Positions 1 through 9,553 of a stretch of 64,000 nt of DNA are shown here, one piece after another (the stretch's first letter is position 1; each line of letters starts with the position of its first letter). Source of the DNA: Alphaproteobacteria bacterium (lineage in GTDB: Bacteria > Pseudomonadota > Alphaproteobacteria > Rs-D84). The position numbers and the translations under genes are program-made. The notes beneath the pieces were generated by a model. The model did no database searches. It saw only the letters and a list, made by a program, of their open reading frames with translations, and was not told where the DNA came from. The stretch covers positions 82,573 to 146,572 of the forward strand of contig JAFRSV010000002.1 in the NCBI GenBank assembly GCA_017427405.1, read 5' to 3'.

Positions 1-313
1 TACCATTGTTTGTAGTTAATGCAATTTCAGCTGTTTCTGGATTATTATCATGGTCGTATGTATATAACCCATATCCAGCTTCGGTGCTATAATCTGTTGT
101 TCCTGCATTAAAATCACCCATGCTAGTTGTATAATTTCCATCCGATTGCACCATATTGATACTATCGTTAATGGCACTAATATCACTAGGCGTAATTGTT
201 GCGTTCGCACTATTAGCGGTTGCGACAGCCATAACACCAGCAATAAAAGCACGTTTTAACACGCTACGATATTGAGCGGTTAATTCTTTTAAAGTTGTTT
301 TTGATTGTCTCAT
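1..313 (-). CDS. Secreted or surface protein, N-terminal part (runs off the window)
   Basis: The minus strand reads from an ATG at 313-311 without a stop to the window edge, giving about 104 residues. The first ~40 form a long signal peptide: a basic stretch (MRQSKTTLKELTAQYRSVLKR), a hydrophobic core (AFIAGVMAVATA) and a likely cut after ANA. The following part is rich in Thr, Asn, Asp and Gly, as in exported adhesins or autotransporter passengers. AAAGGA lies just upstream of the start. The gene faces away from the invertible segment at 390-532 and is the likely target of that switch. The family cannot be told from this fragment. Confidence 0.7.
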   Translation of the reverse strand, partial: MRQSKTTLKELTAQYRSVLKRAFIAGVMAVATANSANATITPSDISAINDSINMVQSDGNYTTSMGDFNAGTTDYSTEAGYGLYTYDHDNNPETAEIALTTNNG

Positions 314-374
314 TTTTTTTCCTTTTATTTTTAATATTAAAAACTGTGAATACTTCTTTTTATCCACGAATAGG

Positions 375-532
375 ACTATAAAACAAACCAACGATTGTTT
401 ATTAAACCGGTTAACCAGAACATCTAAACAATATCAAAATCTTGTATATGTTGCTTTTCTAAGGTTTTTTGACTGTCGTAATTTTTGTAATAACTAATTC
501 AAATTAGGAAAAAACATGTTGATTTTATCGTT
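375..532 (-). promoter_or_regulatory. Invertible promoter segment, copy 1 (OFF orientation)
   Basis: Inverted cores AACGAT (390-395) and ATCGTT (527-532) bound a 143 bp segment between the secreted-protein gene and the invertase gene. Outside the left core, on the minus strand, is a fixed -10 box TATAGT (380-375). As the segment lies now, the six bases 17 bp before that box are AATAAA, no -35. If the segment inverts, TTGATT (now at 519-524, facing the invertase) would sit exactly 17 bp from TATAGT and make a good promoter for the gene at 313-1. In the current direction TTGATT has no -10 at 17 bp. The inner block (about 437-510) is homologous to copy 2 but in opposite orientation relative to the invertase. 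Confidence 0.7.
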
Positions 533-573
533 CTATTAAATTGAAGCATTTTATCAACAAAAGGATTAAAAAA

Positions 574-1173
574 ATGGCAGTTATTGGATATATTCGCGTA
601 TCATCAAATAAACAAACATGTGAACATCAACATTTTGAAATTGAACAATTTGCAGAACATAACAACATCAATGTAGACAAGTGGGTTGAAGAAACAATCA
701 CATCACGCAAACCATTAAATAAAAGAAAACTTGGGCAATTATTGGATGACCTGCAACCTAATGACATTTTAATTGCTGCCGAAATATCCAGATTGGGTCG
801 TTCTTTGTTAGAAGTTATGCATATTCTGGAATACTGTTTGAATAAAAATTGTCAGGTCTGGACCATCAAAGAAAATTATCGTCTCGGCAACGACATTCAA
901 AGTAAAGTTATGGCATTTGCATTTGGTTTATCTGCTGAAATCGAACGTAATTTAATATCACAACGCACCAAAGCATCATTGGAAAGCGTTCGTGCAACCG
1001 GCAAACGTCTGGGGCGACCATTTTCGGCACAATCAAAGAAATTAAAGTTATCCCGCAACACCAAAAAAGTTAAAGAATTGTTGGATATGGGTTTAACCAT
1101 ATATCGAATTGCAAAAATCATGCAGGTCAAACAAACAACAGTATCAAGATTCATAAATCGTATGGGTTGGTAA
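574..1173 (+). CDS. Serine DNA invertase (Mpi/Pin/Hin family), copy 1
   Basis: A 199-residue small serine recombinase. The resolvase domain has the catalytic serine at position 10 (GYIRVSS), the conserved AEISRLGRS motif and the long E-helix region. The C-terminus carries a helix-turn-helix near residues 175-192 (RIAKIMQVKQTTVSRFIN). ATG 574 is preferred over the in-frame TTG 541 because AAAAGGA precedes it at normal spacing and copy 2 starts at the same residue. Length and layout match promoter and gene invertases. It sits directly beside the invertible segment at 390-532, so it probably flips it. A second copy at 50744-51343 differs at only 17 positions. Confidence 0.92.
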   Translation: MAVIGYIRVSSNKQTCEHQHFEIEQFAEHNNINVDKWVEETITSRKPLNKRKLGQLLDDLQPNDILIAAEISRLGRSLLEVMHILEYCLNKNCQVWTIKENYRLGNDIQSKVMAFAFGLSAEIERNLISQRTKASLESVRATGKRLGRPFSAQSKKLKLSRNTKKVKELLDMGLTIYRIAKIMQVKQTTVSRFINRMGW

Positions 1174-1197
1174 TAATTTTTTCTGCGCTGGATTTAA

Positions 1198-1227
1198 CAT
1201 CCTGCCCCTGTGGGCAGGATGTTTTTT
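1198..1227 (+). terminator. Rho-independent terminator of the invertase gene
   Basis: A perfect 10 bp stem (1198-1207 with 1212-1221, loop CTGT) is followed by six T. It lies 25 bp after the invertase stop codon. Confidence 0.9.
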
Positions 1228-1325
1228 CACTATTTAGAAATTTTTTTATCTGAAGTTTTTGGCTCTTTCACATTCTAAACAACGTCGGTAGGTCAGCTAT
1301 CGGCAAAAATAAAGGACGGCTGCAA

Positions 1326-1542
1326 ATGACTAATTTTGAAATATTGCGACAGGAAATTCAATCTTGGTATCCAGATTACCAATTTACAGATGTTGAATTA
1401 AATGAAGCAACACAAGATTTAATTAAGTTTTTTGCAGAAGGAGCACTAGAAATATATAGGCAAAAAAAAGCAGAAAATAAAAATAAAGGTCTGCAAAACG
1501 AAAAAAACACGGTAGAATCAAATAGAAAACAAGAGGACAAAG

Positions 1543-1568
<26 letters not shown>
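1326..1568 (+). CDS. Small hypothetical protein upstream of the large serine recombinase
   Basis: An 80-residue acidic and lysine-rich protein. The first half (FEILRQEIQSWYPDYQF...) looks like an ordered helical domain; the second half is a low-complexity K/E/N/S tail. AAAGGACGGC sits before the ATG. Its end overlaps the start of the recombinase gene by 26 bp in another frame, so the two are probably translationally coupled. A role as a recombination directionality or accessory factor is possible from position only; no family is recognised. Confidence 0.6.
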
Positions 1569-3150
<1,582 letters not shown>

Positions 3151-3159
3151 ACGGGAATT

Positions 3160-3187
3160 ATTATATATCATATTTTGTTATTGTCAA
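3160..3187 (-). promoter_or_regulatory. Promoter of tRNA-fMet
   Basis: On the minus strand TTGACA (3187-3182) and TATAAT (3165-3160) are separated by 16 bp. Both boxes match consensus perfectly, and the tRNA begins 14 bp downstream. Confidence 0.85.
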
Positions 3188-3201
3188 ACAAAATGTGATT
3201 T

Positions 3202-5034
3202 TTAGTATGATGGATGCGACATATTTAACATTTGTTGTGTTAAAATATCACTTGGTTGCTGTGGTATAGTGATGTCACTGTCTGAATTACCGGTATTAGA
3301 AAAATCTTTATTTATTAAAGTTTCGATATCTATATACCCCTTGGCGTCTAATTCTTGTTGTGTGTATGTTTGTTTTTTATATGCATTATCCCGTAAATCA
3401 CGGTATTTATTACTTGCTTTCTTTGTGTTATGATGTTCGATATAACCTATGGATATAATAATCAGTCCATCGGGGCCATCGGCAATACCCCAAACAATAC
3501 GTTTTGAATCAGTATGGTTGGAACTATCGATACTTTGGACCAAACAACAACCAGATTCACGTGTGACTGTGGCGGATACGGTTTCTTTGTTGTCTTTTAT
3601 TATATGAACCGCACCTTGGAGTTGCATTTCCAATGGATCAAGGTTTATTTCATTTATTGCCTGTAATACGGTATTCACATTTTGTTTTGAAGATTTTTCA
3701 ATCTTTTTTAACAAGTCTGTTGTTATATATTTTTTTATTTTTATTGGTTTGCGTTTAACAGGTTCTGTTTTTAAAAATTCGTTCGTTTTTGTTGGAATAT
3801 ATTCTGTTATAGTTTTTTCTTCCTTTATGCGTTCATTTATAACGTTTTGTAAATCTTGTTTAACAAGTTCAATCTGAGATTTATTTATGCATATAACATT
3901 TACACCATCCGCACGGCGCATAGTTTTCTTTTGTATTCCATTTTTACGTTGGTCAGATAAGACCAATCTTATAAAACGGTCTAATTCTCCGTCTGTGTAT
4001 ATATTATATTGTGGTAATGTGCGTAAAATGGTTAATATTTCTTTGACTTCCAAATGTTGGCCTTGGATTTTTTCTTCAAATGTTTTTTCAGATGGTGTTG
4101 TTGTAATTTCAATAACAGTTGGTTCTTGGGTTACTTTTTTATCGCGACATTTTTCAACCAACATATCCAATAAATTATTGCCCTTGGTATCAAGAACAGT
4201 AACATATGGGTAATGTTCGATAAAATTTAATACATTTGTAAAATGTTCTTTATTTTGTGATAAAAATTCTTTTTTTATCAATTTTGGTTCAACAATCAAT
4301 GTTTTTACATGTGTTGTATCAAATTCATCATAATTATTATCGTATCGTTTTGGCATTATGTTCATAAGGACATCAAAGTCGGTGATACTGTATGCGCAAT
4401 TGATTTTATGTGTTATTGGTAAAACTGTATCTTTGGTGATATAATCTTTACCAAGCCCGGAACAATCAAAAGTTCCATCAACCCGGTGCGGAAAAATTTT
4501 ATTATATTTTGACGGATAAAAATCACCAGAAACAATAATATCCCTTAAATAAGAATAATCAGTTTTGTCTTTCTTGTTAACTGTATTTCTTAAATCTAAA
4601 TCGCCGTTGATTTTTATATAACATCCTGGATATTCTGATAAAAAGTTTTCGTGTACATTTGATAATGTTTCAAAAGGGCATTCACCACCAGAATTGATAA
4701 TATTACCTTTGAAATCAACGATATTAAAATTTAATAAATTACGTTGGGTGACACCTTTTCGACGATATGCCGCGTTTGTAATAATGTCCATGATTTCGGG
4801 GGTTGTGCCACGGTTAAAATTTAATTTTAACGCAATCATACCATTTATTTTTTCTTCGGATATCGTCATTTTCTTTAATGCATCGATAATATCAAAAACG
4901 TTTATTTTTGGTGGAATTTTTTTAATTGATGTTAAGATATTTAGTCTAAAATTATCCAGTTCAAGAAGTTCGTTCTTGATATCTTCTTCGGTTTTTGAAA
5001 TTTCCGTTTGTAACGCATTTGGTAAATCGTGCAT
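3202..5034 (-). CDS. Hypothetical 610-residue protein
   Basis: A long protein with no signal peptide or obvious membrane segment. Residues ~1-60 are helical. A middle part contains stretches such as INGDLDLRN and VDGTFDCSGLG that resemble the short 'GDFDCS-L' strand repeats of solenoid proteins. There is a basic linker (KRKPIKIKKY) and an acidic, Ser/Asp/Gln-rich C-terminus. It is AT-rich compared with the core genes to the right. It stands alone between tRNA-fMet and lrgA, just outside the putative element. No family recognised; it may be an effector or a horizontally acquired gene. Confidence 0.65.
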   Translation of the reverse strand: MHDLPNALQTEISKTEEDIKNELLELDNFRLNILTSIKKIPPKINVFDIIDALKKMTISEEKINGMIALKLNFNRGTTPEIMDIITNAAYRRKGVTQRNLLNFNIVDFKGNIINSGGECPFETLSNVHENFLSEYPGCYIKINGDLDLRNTVNKKDKTDYSYLRDIIVSGDFYPSKYNKIFPHRVDGTFDCSGLGKDYITKDTVLPITHKINCAYSITDFDVLMNIMPKRYDNNYDEFDTTHVKTLIVEPKLIKKEFLSQNKEHFTNVLNFIEHYPYVTVLDTKGNNLLDMLVEKCRDKKVTQEPTVIEITTTPSEKTFEEKIQGQHLEVKEILTILRTLPQYNIYTDGELDRFIRLVLSDQRKNGIQKKTMRRADGVNVICINKSQIELVKQDLQNVINERIKEEKTITEYIPTKTNEFLKTEPVKRKPIKIKKYITTDLLKKIEKSSKQNVNTVLQAINEINLDPLEMQLQGAVHIIKDNKETVSATVTRESGCCLVQSIDSSNHTDSKRIVWGIADGPDGLIIISIGYIEHHNTKKASNKYRDLRDNAYKKQTYTQQELDAKGYIDIETLINKDFSNTGNSDSDITIPQQPSDILTQQMLNMSHPSY

Positions 5035-5142
5035 TTTTGTTCCTTTTTTGTGTTATATAACACAAAATAAAACAATTGTCAAGTTTTTTATTCTTTTATT
5101 TTTTTGTGGTTTTGTGTAAAATACTAAACAGAGAGAGTTCAA

Positions 5143-5496
5143 ATGCGGTATTTATTCCAATTTATGATTATTTTGATATTTGTATTCCTTGGTGAATTAT
5201 GTGAGTTTTTAATTCCTTTGCCAATCGCGGGCAGTATTTATGGACTTTTGTTGTTATTTATTGCGCTTTGCACAAAAATTGTAAAGTTAGATTGGGTGGC
5301 AGATGTCGCAGATTGGTTCCATTCAGTGATGGCGTTGTTCTTTGTTGCGCCGGCGGTGGCGGTTATTGATATTTGGTCGGAAATTTCAGATATTTGGCCG
5401 TATTTGGTTTTTATGTTGGTGTTGGCGTATTTTGTGACGATGGTTATAACCGGGAAAACCGCAGATTTCTTTTTGAATCGCAAGGATAAAAAATGA
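5143..5496 (+). CDS. lrgA: CidA/LrgA family membrane protein
   Basis: 117 residues with four hydrophobic segments and the LrgA pattern near the N-terminus (GELCEFLIPLPIAGSIYGLLL). Family members are holin-like membrane proteins, in some bacteria linked to murein hydrolase control and transport of three-carbon metabolites. GAGAGAG precedes the ATG. The stop overlaps the lrgB start by 4 bp (ATGA), so the pair is one operon. Confidence 0.85.
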   Translation: MRYLFQFMIILIFVFLGELCEFLIPLPIAGSIYGLLLLFIALCTKIVKLDWVADVADWFHSVMALFFVAPAVAVIDIWSEISDIWPYLVFMLVLAYFVTMVITGKTADFFLNRKDKK

Positions 5497-6194
5497 TGGA
5501 AATGGTGACGAATTCGACATATTTTGGTGTTGTTTTGACGGTTGGTGCGTTTGTTGTCGCGACATTTATCAATAAAAAATTTCCAAATCCATTTACAACA
5601 CCGCTGTTTTTGGCGACCATTATGGTTATCGTGGTTTTGTTGTTATTCAAAATTCCGTATGAAAATTACAACACCGGGGCAAAGTATTTAACATATTTCT
5701 TGGTTCCGGTTACGGTTTGCTTTGCGGTGCCGATGTATCGGCAATTACCGTTGTTAAAACGACATATTTGGACTATACTTTTTGCGGTTTTTGTTGGGTG
5801 TGTTGCGTCGGTTGCATCGATTTGTATCGTTGTTATTTTGGTTGGTTTGGCGGATGTGATTGCGCGGTCTTTGGTTTCGATTTCGGTGACAACGGCATTG
5901 GCGGTTGGAATTACGCGAAAACTTGGTGGAATTGTGTCTTTGACTGTGTCGGCGGTGATTGTGACCGGTATTTTGGGGGCGTCGGTTAGTGATAAACTGT
6001 GTCGATGGATGCGGTTAAAAAGCCCGATATCACGTGGAATTTCAATTGGAAATGCGTCGCATGCCGCCGGTACAGTCAAGGCGATGGAAATGGGTGCAAT
6101 AGAAGGTTCATTTAGTAGTTTGGCGATTGTTTTATCTGGGTTGATGACCGCGGTTTTGGCGCCGGTTGCAATTTGGATTTATTTTGGTGGATAA
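5493..6194 (+). CDS. lrgB: LrgB family membrane protein
   Basis: 233 residues with about seven membrane segments. It carries LrgB signatures: SVTTALAVGITRKLGG, and the late GISIGNASHAAGTVKAMEMG. LrgB forms a functional pair with LrgA in the inner membrane. The length is normal for the family. An alternative start two codons later is possible. Confidence 0.88.
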   Translation: MMEMVTNSTYFGVVLTVGAFVVATFINKKFPNPFTTPLFLATIMVIVVLLLFKIPYENYNTGAKYLTYFLVPVTVCFAVPMYRQLPLLKRHIWTILFAVFVGCVASVASICIVVILVGLADVIARSLVSISVTTALAVGITRKLGGIVSLTVSAVIVTGILGASVSDKLCRWMRLKSPISRGISIGNASHAAGTVKAMEMGAIEGSFSSLAIVLSGLMTAVLAPVAIWIYFGG

Positions 6195-6216
6195 GGACGG
6201 TATTCCCAATGTATGC

Positions 6217-6245
6217 TTGAAATATGATTTTTTTGTTGGTAAAAT
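6217..6245 (+). promoter_or_regulatory. Promoter of the acyltransferase-lpxK-lpxC operon
   Basis: TTGAAA (6217-6222), a 17 bp spacer and TAAAAT (6240-6245) lie just upstream of the ATG at 6255. The inferred transcript would have almost no leader, so transcription from further upstream cannot be excluded. Confidence 0.5.
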
Positions 6246-6254
6246 TGCGGTGTT

Positions 6255-7034
6255 ATGTTCAGAAAAGTTTGGAAAAAATTTTGGGAACCGATTTTGGGGC
6301 TGTCGATTTTTCAATGGATTATCGCCGGAATTATGGCTGTGATAATTTGGTTTGTGTATTTTACATGTCGGAAAAAAATTGTAAATTACGAAACTTTTAA
6401 GAAATTTCGGCACCGGCCCGCGATTTTTGTGTTCTGGCACGGGCGCAGTTTTATGTTGTCACCGATTGTGTGTTTGGGTGGTATGAAGTCCTATGCGGTG
6501 GCAAGCAAACACAAAGACGGCCGTATGATGGCAAAATTGCAACATTTATTCGGTTTGCGTGCGATTTATGGCAGTTCGCATAATGGTGGTTTGTCGGTGT
6601 TGCGCGATGGGGTACGGGTGTTGCGACGCGGCGACCATTCACTTTGTATTTCCCCTGATGGGCCGGGCGGGCCGTCGTTGCGTGTCCAAGAAGGTGCGCT
6701 TTATTTTGCAAAAATGACCGGGGCGCCGATTATTCCGGTTTGCTTTTCGGCGCGGCATGTTTGGATTCAACGCCGGTGGGATAGGTATTTATTGGTATAT
6801 CCTTTTACCCATGTAAAGTGTATTGTTGGGGAACCGATGTATATTGATTCAAAAATTTCTGATTCCGAATTTAAATCGCGGCGCAAAGAATTGGAAGATA
6901 TTATGGTCGGACAACTTCGCGAATTGGATGCGGAATTTAATTTGCCGGTCATCGAACAAGATTTGAATTCGGCGGATTTTAAAAAAGCAAAAAGAGAGGG
7001 CAGGGAACCAAAACTTATAAAAAGGTATAGATAA
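6255..7034 (+). CDS. Lysophospholipid acyltransferase family protein (DUF374)
   Basis: 259 residues. One N-terminal membrane anchor (about 12-36) is followed by a DUF374-type acyltransferase domain. The acceptor/donor motif appears as FWHGRSF, and further family blocks as SPDGPGGPSLRVQEGAL and APIIPVCFSA. DUF374 proteins are acyltransferases related to the LpxL/PlsC superfamily and are usually found with lipid A genes. Here it is 1 bp from lpxK, which supports a role in lipid A or envelope lipid acylation. The exact substrate is unknown. Confidence 0.82.
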   Translation: MFRKVWKKFWEPILGLSIFQWIIAGIMAVIIWFVYFTCRKKIVNYETFKKFRHRPAIFVFWHGRSFMLSPIVCLGGMKSYAVASKHKDGRMMAKLQHLFGLRAIYGSSHNGGLSVLRDGVRVLRRGDHSLCISPDGPGGPSLRVQEGALYFAKMTGAPIIPVCFSARHVWIQRRWDRYLLVYPFTHVKCIVGEPMYIDSKISDSEFKSRRKELEDIMVGQLRELDAEFNLPVIEQDLNSADFKKAKREGREPKLIKRYR

Positions 7035-7035
7035 A

Positions 7036-7947
7036 ATGAAGACACCTTGGTGGTTTTTACATAAAACACCGCTTAGTTTTTTATTGTTGCCGATTGCGTT
7101 TGTTTACTATGGCATTGGGCGTGTTGTTTATGGATGGCGGAAAATGTTCGCGTATAAATCGCGGCGCAAGATAATTTGTATTGGTGGAATTTTTGCCGGC
7201 GGTGTCGGAAAAACGCCGATAGTGCGCATAATTGCAAACTTTTTGGATGCACCAGTTGTTATGCGCGGATATAAACGGACGGCAAATACAAATAATATCG
7301 GGGACGAGGCCGCAATGCTTATGTCCGATGGAATTGCGGTGCATGTTGGACATCGGAAAAGTAATATATTGTTATTAAATCGGCAAAAAGATAATACGCC
7401 GATTGTTATGGATGATGGTTTACAAAATCCGTCGATTAAAAAAGATATTTCAATTTATGTCTTTGACGAAGGTTTGGGGTTTGGTAATGGATTTTTATTG
7501 CCGGCGGGGCCGTTAAGGGAAACAAAGTCACATATTCAAAATGCCGATGCGATTATTGTTATAAAAAATAAAAAACCACGGAAAAAGTTTTCTTTACCGA
7601 TGGGAATTCCAATCTTTTACGCGGAAAATAAAACCGTATCGCCGTATGGGCGCGGGGAACGGTTGTTTGCGTTTGCGGGAATTGGATATCCGAAAAAGTT
7701 CTTTAATTCATTGACGGGGGTTGTCGCAAAACGTGGATTTGGTGACCATTATCAATATACGGAAAAAGATATTGCGGATTTAATCGAAAGCGCACGACGC
7801 AAAAAAGCAAAACTTGTCACGACGGAAAAAGATTGGGTGCGACTTCCCATCGATGTGCGTGAAAAAATAAAGTTCGCGCGGTTGGAAACAAAAATAGATG
7901 AAAGATTCTTTGATTGGTTAAAGGGGAAATTAAATTGCGGACAATAA
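7036..7947 (+). CDS. lpxK: Tetraacyldisaccharide 4'-kinase
   Basis: 303 residues. LpxK phosphorylates the 4' position of the lipid A disaccharide at the inner membrane. Seen here: an N-terminal hydrophobic helix (about 12-30), a P-loop GGIFAGGVGKTP at 50-61, VMDDGLQ, GNGFLLPAGPLRE and a late VTTEKDWVRL block, all typical of LpxK. The 3' end overlaps lpxC by 13 bp. Confidence 0.93.
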   Translation: MKTPWWFLHKTPLSFLLLPIAFVYYGIGRVVYGWRKMFAYKSRRKIICIGGIFAGGVGKTPIVRIIANFLDAPVVMRGYKRTANTNNIGDEAAMLMSDGIAVHVGHRKSNILLLNRQKDNTPIVMDDGLQNPSIKKDISIYVFDEGLGFGNGFLLPAGPLRETKSHIQNADAIIVIKNKKPRKKFSLPMGIPIFYAENKTVSPYGRGERLFAFAGIGYPKKFFNSLTGVVAKRGFGDHYQYTEKDIADLIESARRKKAKLVTTEKDWVRLPIDVREKIKFARLETKIDERFFDWLKGKLNCGQ

Positions 7948-8879
7948 AAAATAATGTTGTTTGTTCGGGTGTTGGTATTCATTCGGGTGACCCGATAAAT
8001 ATGATTGTGCGCCCGTTTGATAGGCCGGGAATTTTCTTTCGCCGCGTTGATTTGGATGATAAAAATTTAATTCCCGCGACATATGATAATGTGTGTGATA
8101 CAAAAATGCGTAATACGACGATTGGTAATCTTGGTGGTGCGCATGTTAAAACAATTGAACATTTGATGGCGGCGCTTTTTATTGCGGGTGTGGATAGTGC
8201 ATTGGTTGATGTTGATGGGGCCGAAGTGCCAATTATGAACGGCAGTGCAAGTTTGTTTTATCGCCGAATAATAGAGGCCGGTGTCACAAAGGGTAAATAT
8301 AAAAAGATTATTGTGAAAAAGCCCGTCGTTGTCACCGCGCGGGAAATGTTGCGGGCGTTGCCTTTGCGTGAACGCGTTGTGGGTTTTATTTCGGGATTGT
8401 TTTACCGGCGGCGTGGGTTGGACGGATATGTTAAACTTTCGCCATCAAAAGACAAGGCGTTGAATATAAAGGCGACATTGATTTACCCCGAACCGATTAT
8501 TGGAAAACAAAGTTTTGTTTATTCTTTTGATGAAACAAAATGGTCGATTGATAATTTTATAAAAAATATCGCGTCGGCGCGGACATTTGGAAAATATGCG
8601 GAATGGGGTTATTTAAAGGCGCACGGTATGGCGCGTGGGGCGGATGAAAAAAATGTTATTGTGTTGGACTATGGTGGGGAAAAAACACTAAACCGAATTT
8701 ATTGGCCGGACGAGTTTGTGCGTCATAAAATTATCGATGCGATTGGTGATATGTTTACATCTGGCGGGTTTATTGTTGGAAATTTGGAATCGTACAAGGG
8801 CAGTCATGCGTTAAATAATGCGGTGCTTAAAAAATTGTTTAGTAATCCTGATAATTATGATATAATAGATGCCGAATAA
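7935..8879 (+). CDS. lpxC: UDP-3-O-acyl-N-acetylglucosamine deacetylase
   Basis: 314 residues. LpxC is the zinc deacetylase that commits UDP-GlcNAc to lipid A. Zinc-site motifs are present: KTIEHLMAAL, and RHKIIDAIGD with His and Asp. The general-base region GSHALNN is near the end. The N-terminus (NVVCSGVGIHSGDPINM) is typical. TTG 7935 is chosen as start because AAGGGG lies 8 bp upstream; an in-frame TTG at 7914 is possible. An extra ~25-residue arginine-rich stretch between the two domains (RLPLRERVVGFISGLFYRRR region) is longer than in E. coli LpxC. Confidence 0.93.
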   Translation: MRTIKNNVVCSGVGIHSGDPINMIVRPFDRPGIFFRRVDLDDKNLIPATYDNVCDTKMRNTTIGNLGGAHVKTIEHLMAALFIAGVDSALVDVDGAEVPIMNGSASLFYRRIIEAGVTKGKYKKIIVKKPVVVTAREMLRALPLRERVVGFISGLFYRRRGLDGYVKLSPSKDKALNIKATLIYPEPIIGKQSFVYSFDETKWSIDNFIKNIASARTFGKYAEWGYLKAHGMARGADEKNVIVLDYGGEKTLNRIYWPDEFVRHKIIDAIGDMFTSGGFIVGNLESYKGSHALNNAVLKKLFSNPDNYDIIDAE

Positions 8880-8897
8880 AACAAAAGAGGGAAGTAT

Positions 8898-9335
8898 ATG
8901 AAAAAATATCTTGGATTATTTTTGGGTTTGTTCGCACTTTGTGGTTGTGGTGGATATATTAAAAATGAAAACGGCAGTGAATATATCAAACAATTAGATG
9001 GTGAACCGATTGGGTGTGTTTTCCTGTATAAACTGGAATCCGAAGTTTCGGTTTACGATGCAGATGATGCGCGCCGTTATTTGGAAAATCGTATCGCCGA
9101 CCAGGCGCGGCCCGGTAATGCGTATTGGTTGGTAAGTCAACGGACACGACCGAACGAATGGGTTTTGTTTGGACCGGAACGCGCGTTTGTTTTGGCGGCC
9201 AATGTTTATGAATGTCCGAATTTGCATGCGGTAAAGACCGCACGCACCGATAAACCGTTCCCGGACTATGATGCGAAACCATCATGTGCAAACGGTTCGT
9301 TTTACGGTATCGGTGGTGGTGGGTGCGGACAATAG
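8898..9335 (+). CDS. Small lipoprotein
   Basis: 145 residues with a lipoprotein signal: KKYLGLFLGLFALCGCGG, lipobox LCGC. The rest is hydrophilic, and several cysteines near the end could form disulphides. It resembles short DUF4156-type lipoproteins in layout (GEPIGCVFLYKLES followed by an alpha/beta region), but this is a weak call. GAGGGA precedes the ATG, and it lies 18 bp after lpxC, probably at the end of the lipid A operon. Confidence 0.75.
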   Translation: MKKYLGLFLGLFALCGCGGYIKNENGSEYIKQLDGEPIGCVFLYKLESEVSVYDADDARRYLENRIADQARPGNAYWLVSQRTRPNEWVLFGPERAFVLAANVYECPNLHAVKTARTDKPFPDYDAKPSCANGSFYGIGGGGCGQ

Positions 9336-9337
9336 AA

Positions 9338-9488
9338 TAGTGTTAGTGGATAGTGTAAGTGGTTAGTCGTTTCTGGAATAAACCCGTAATTACAAGATAA
9401 TTCCAGAAACAACTAACCACTAATCACTAACACAAAACACGGGCGCATCCGCGCCCGCACTAACCACTTACACTAGCCACTAACACTT
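9338..9488. repeat. Palindromic TTAGTG repeat element, copy A
   Basis: The arm at 9338-9367 is made of TGTTAGTG/TGTAAGTG units and is nearly the exact reverse complement of 9459-9488. Inside are a second inverted repeat around TTTCTGGAAT (9370-9379) and ATTCCAGAAA (9400-9409), and a GGGCGC/GCGCCC hairpin at 9441-9456. It lies between two same-strand genes. Related elements are at 18370-18475 and 19232-19321. Confidence 0.8.
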
Positions 9489-9553
9489 GTCACTAATTTA
9501 CACTGGAATTAGATATTCGATTTGTGTTATAATCTTGCAAAGCGAGAGAGATT

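Noticed and set aside
9338-9488. CRISPR array made of TTAGTG repeats
   Set aside because: Units are 7-8 bp, there are no spacers of constant size and no cas genes; the arrangement is palindromic.
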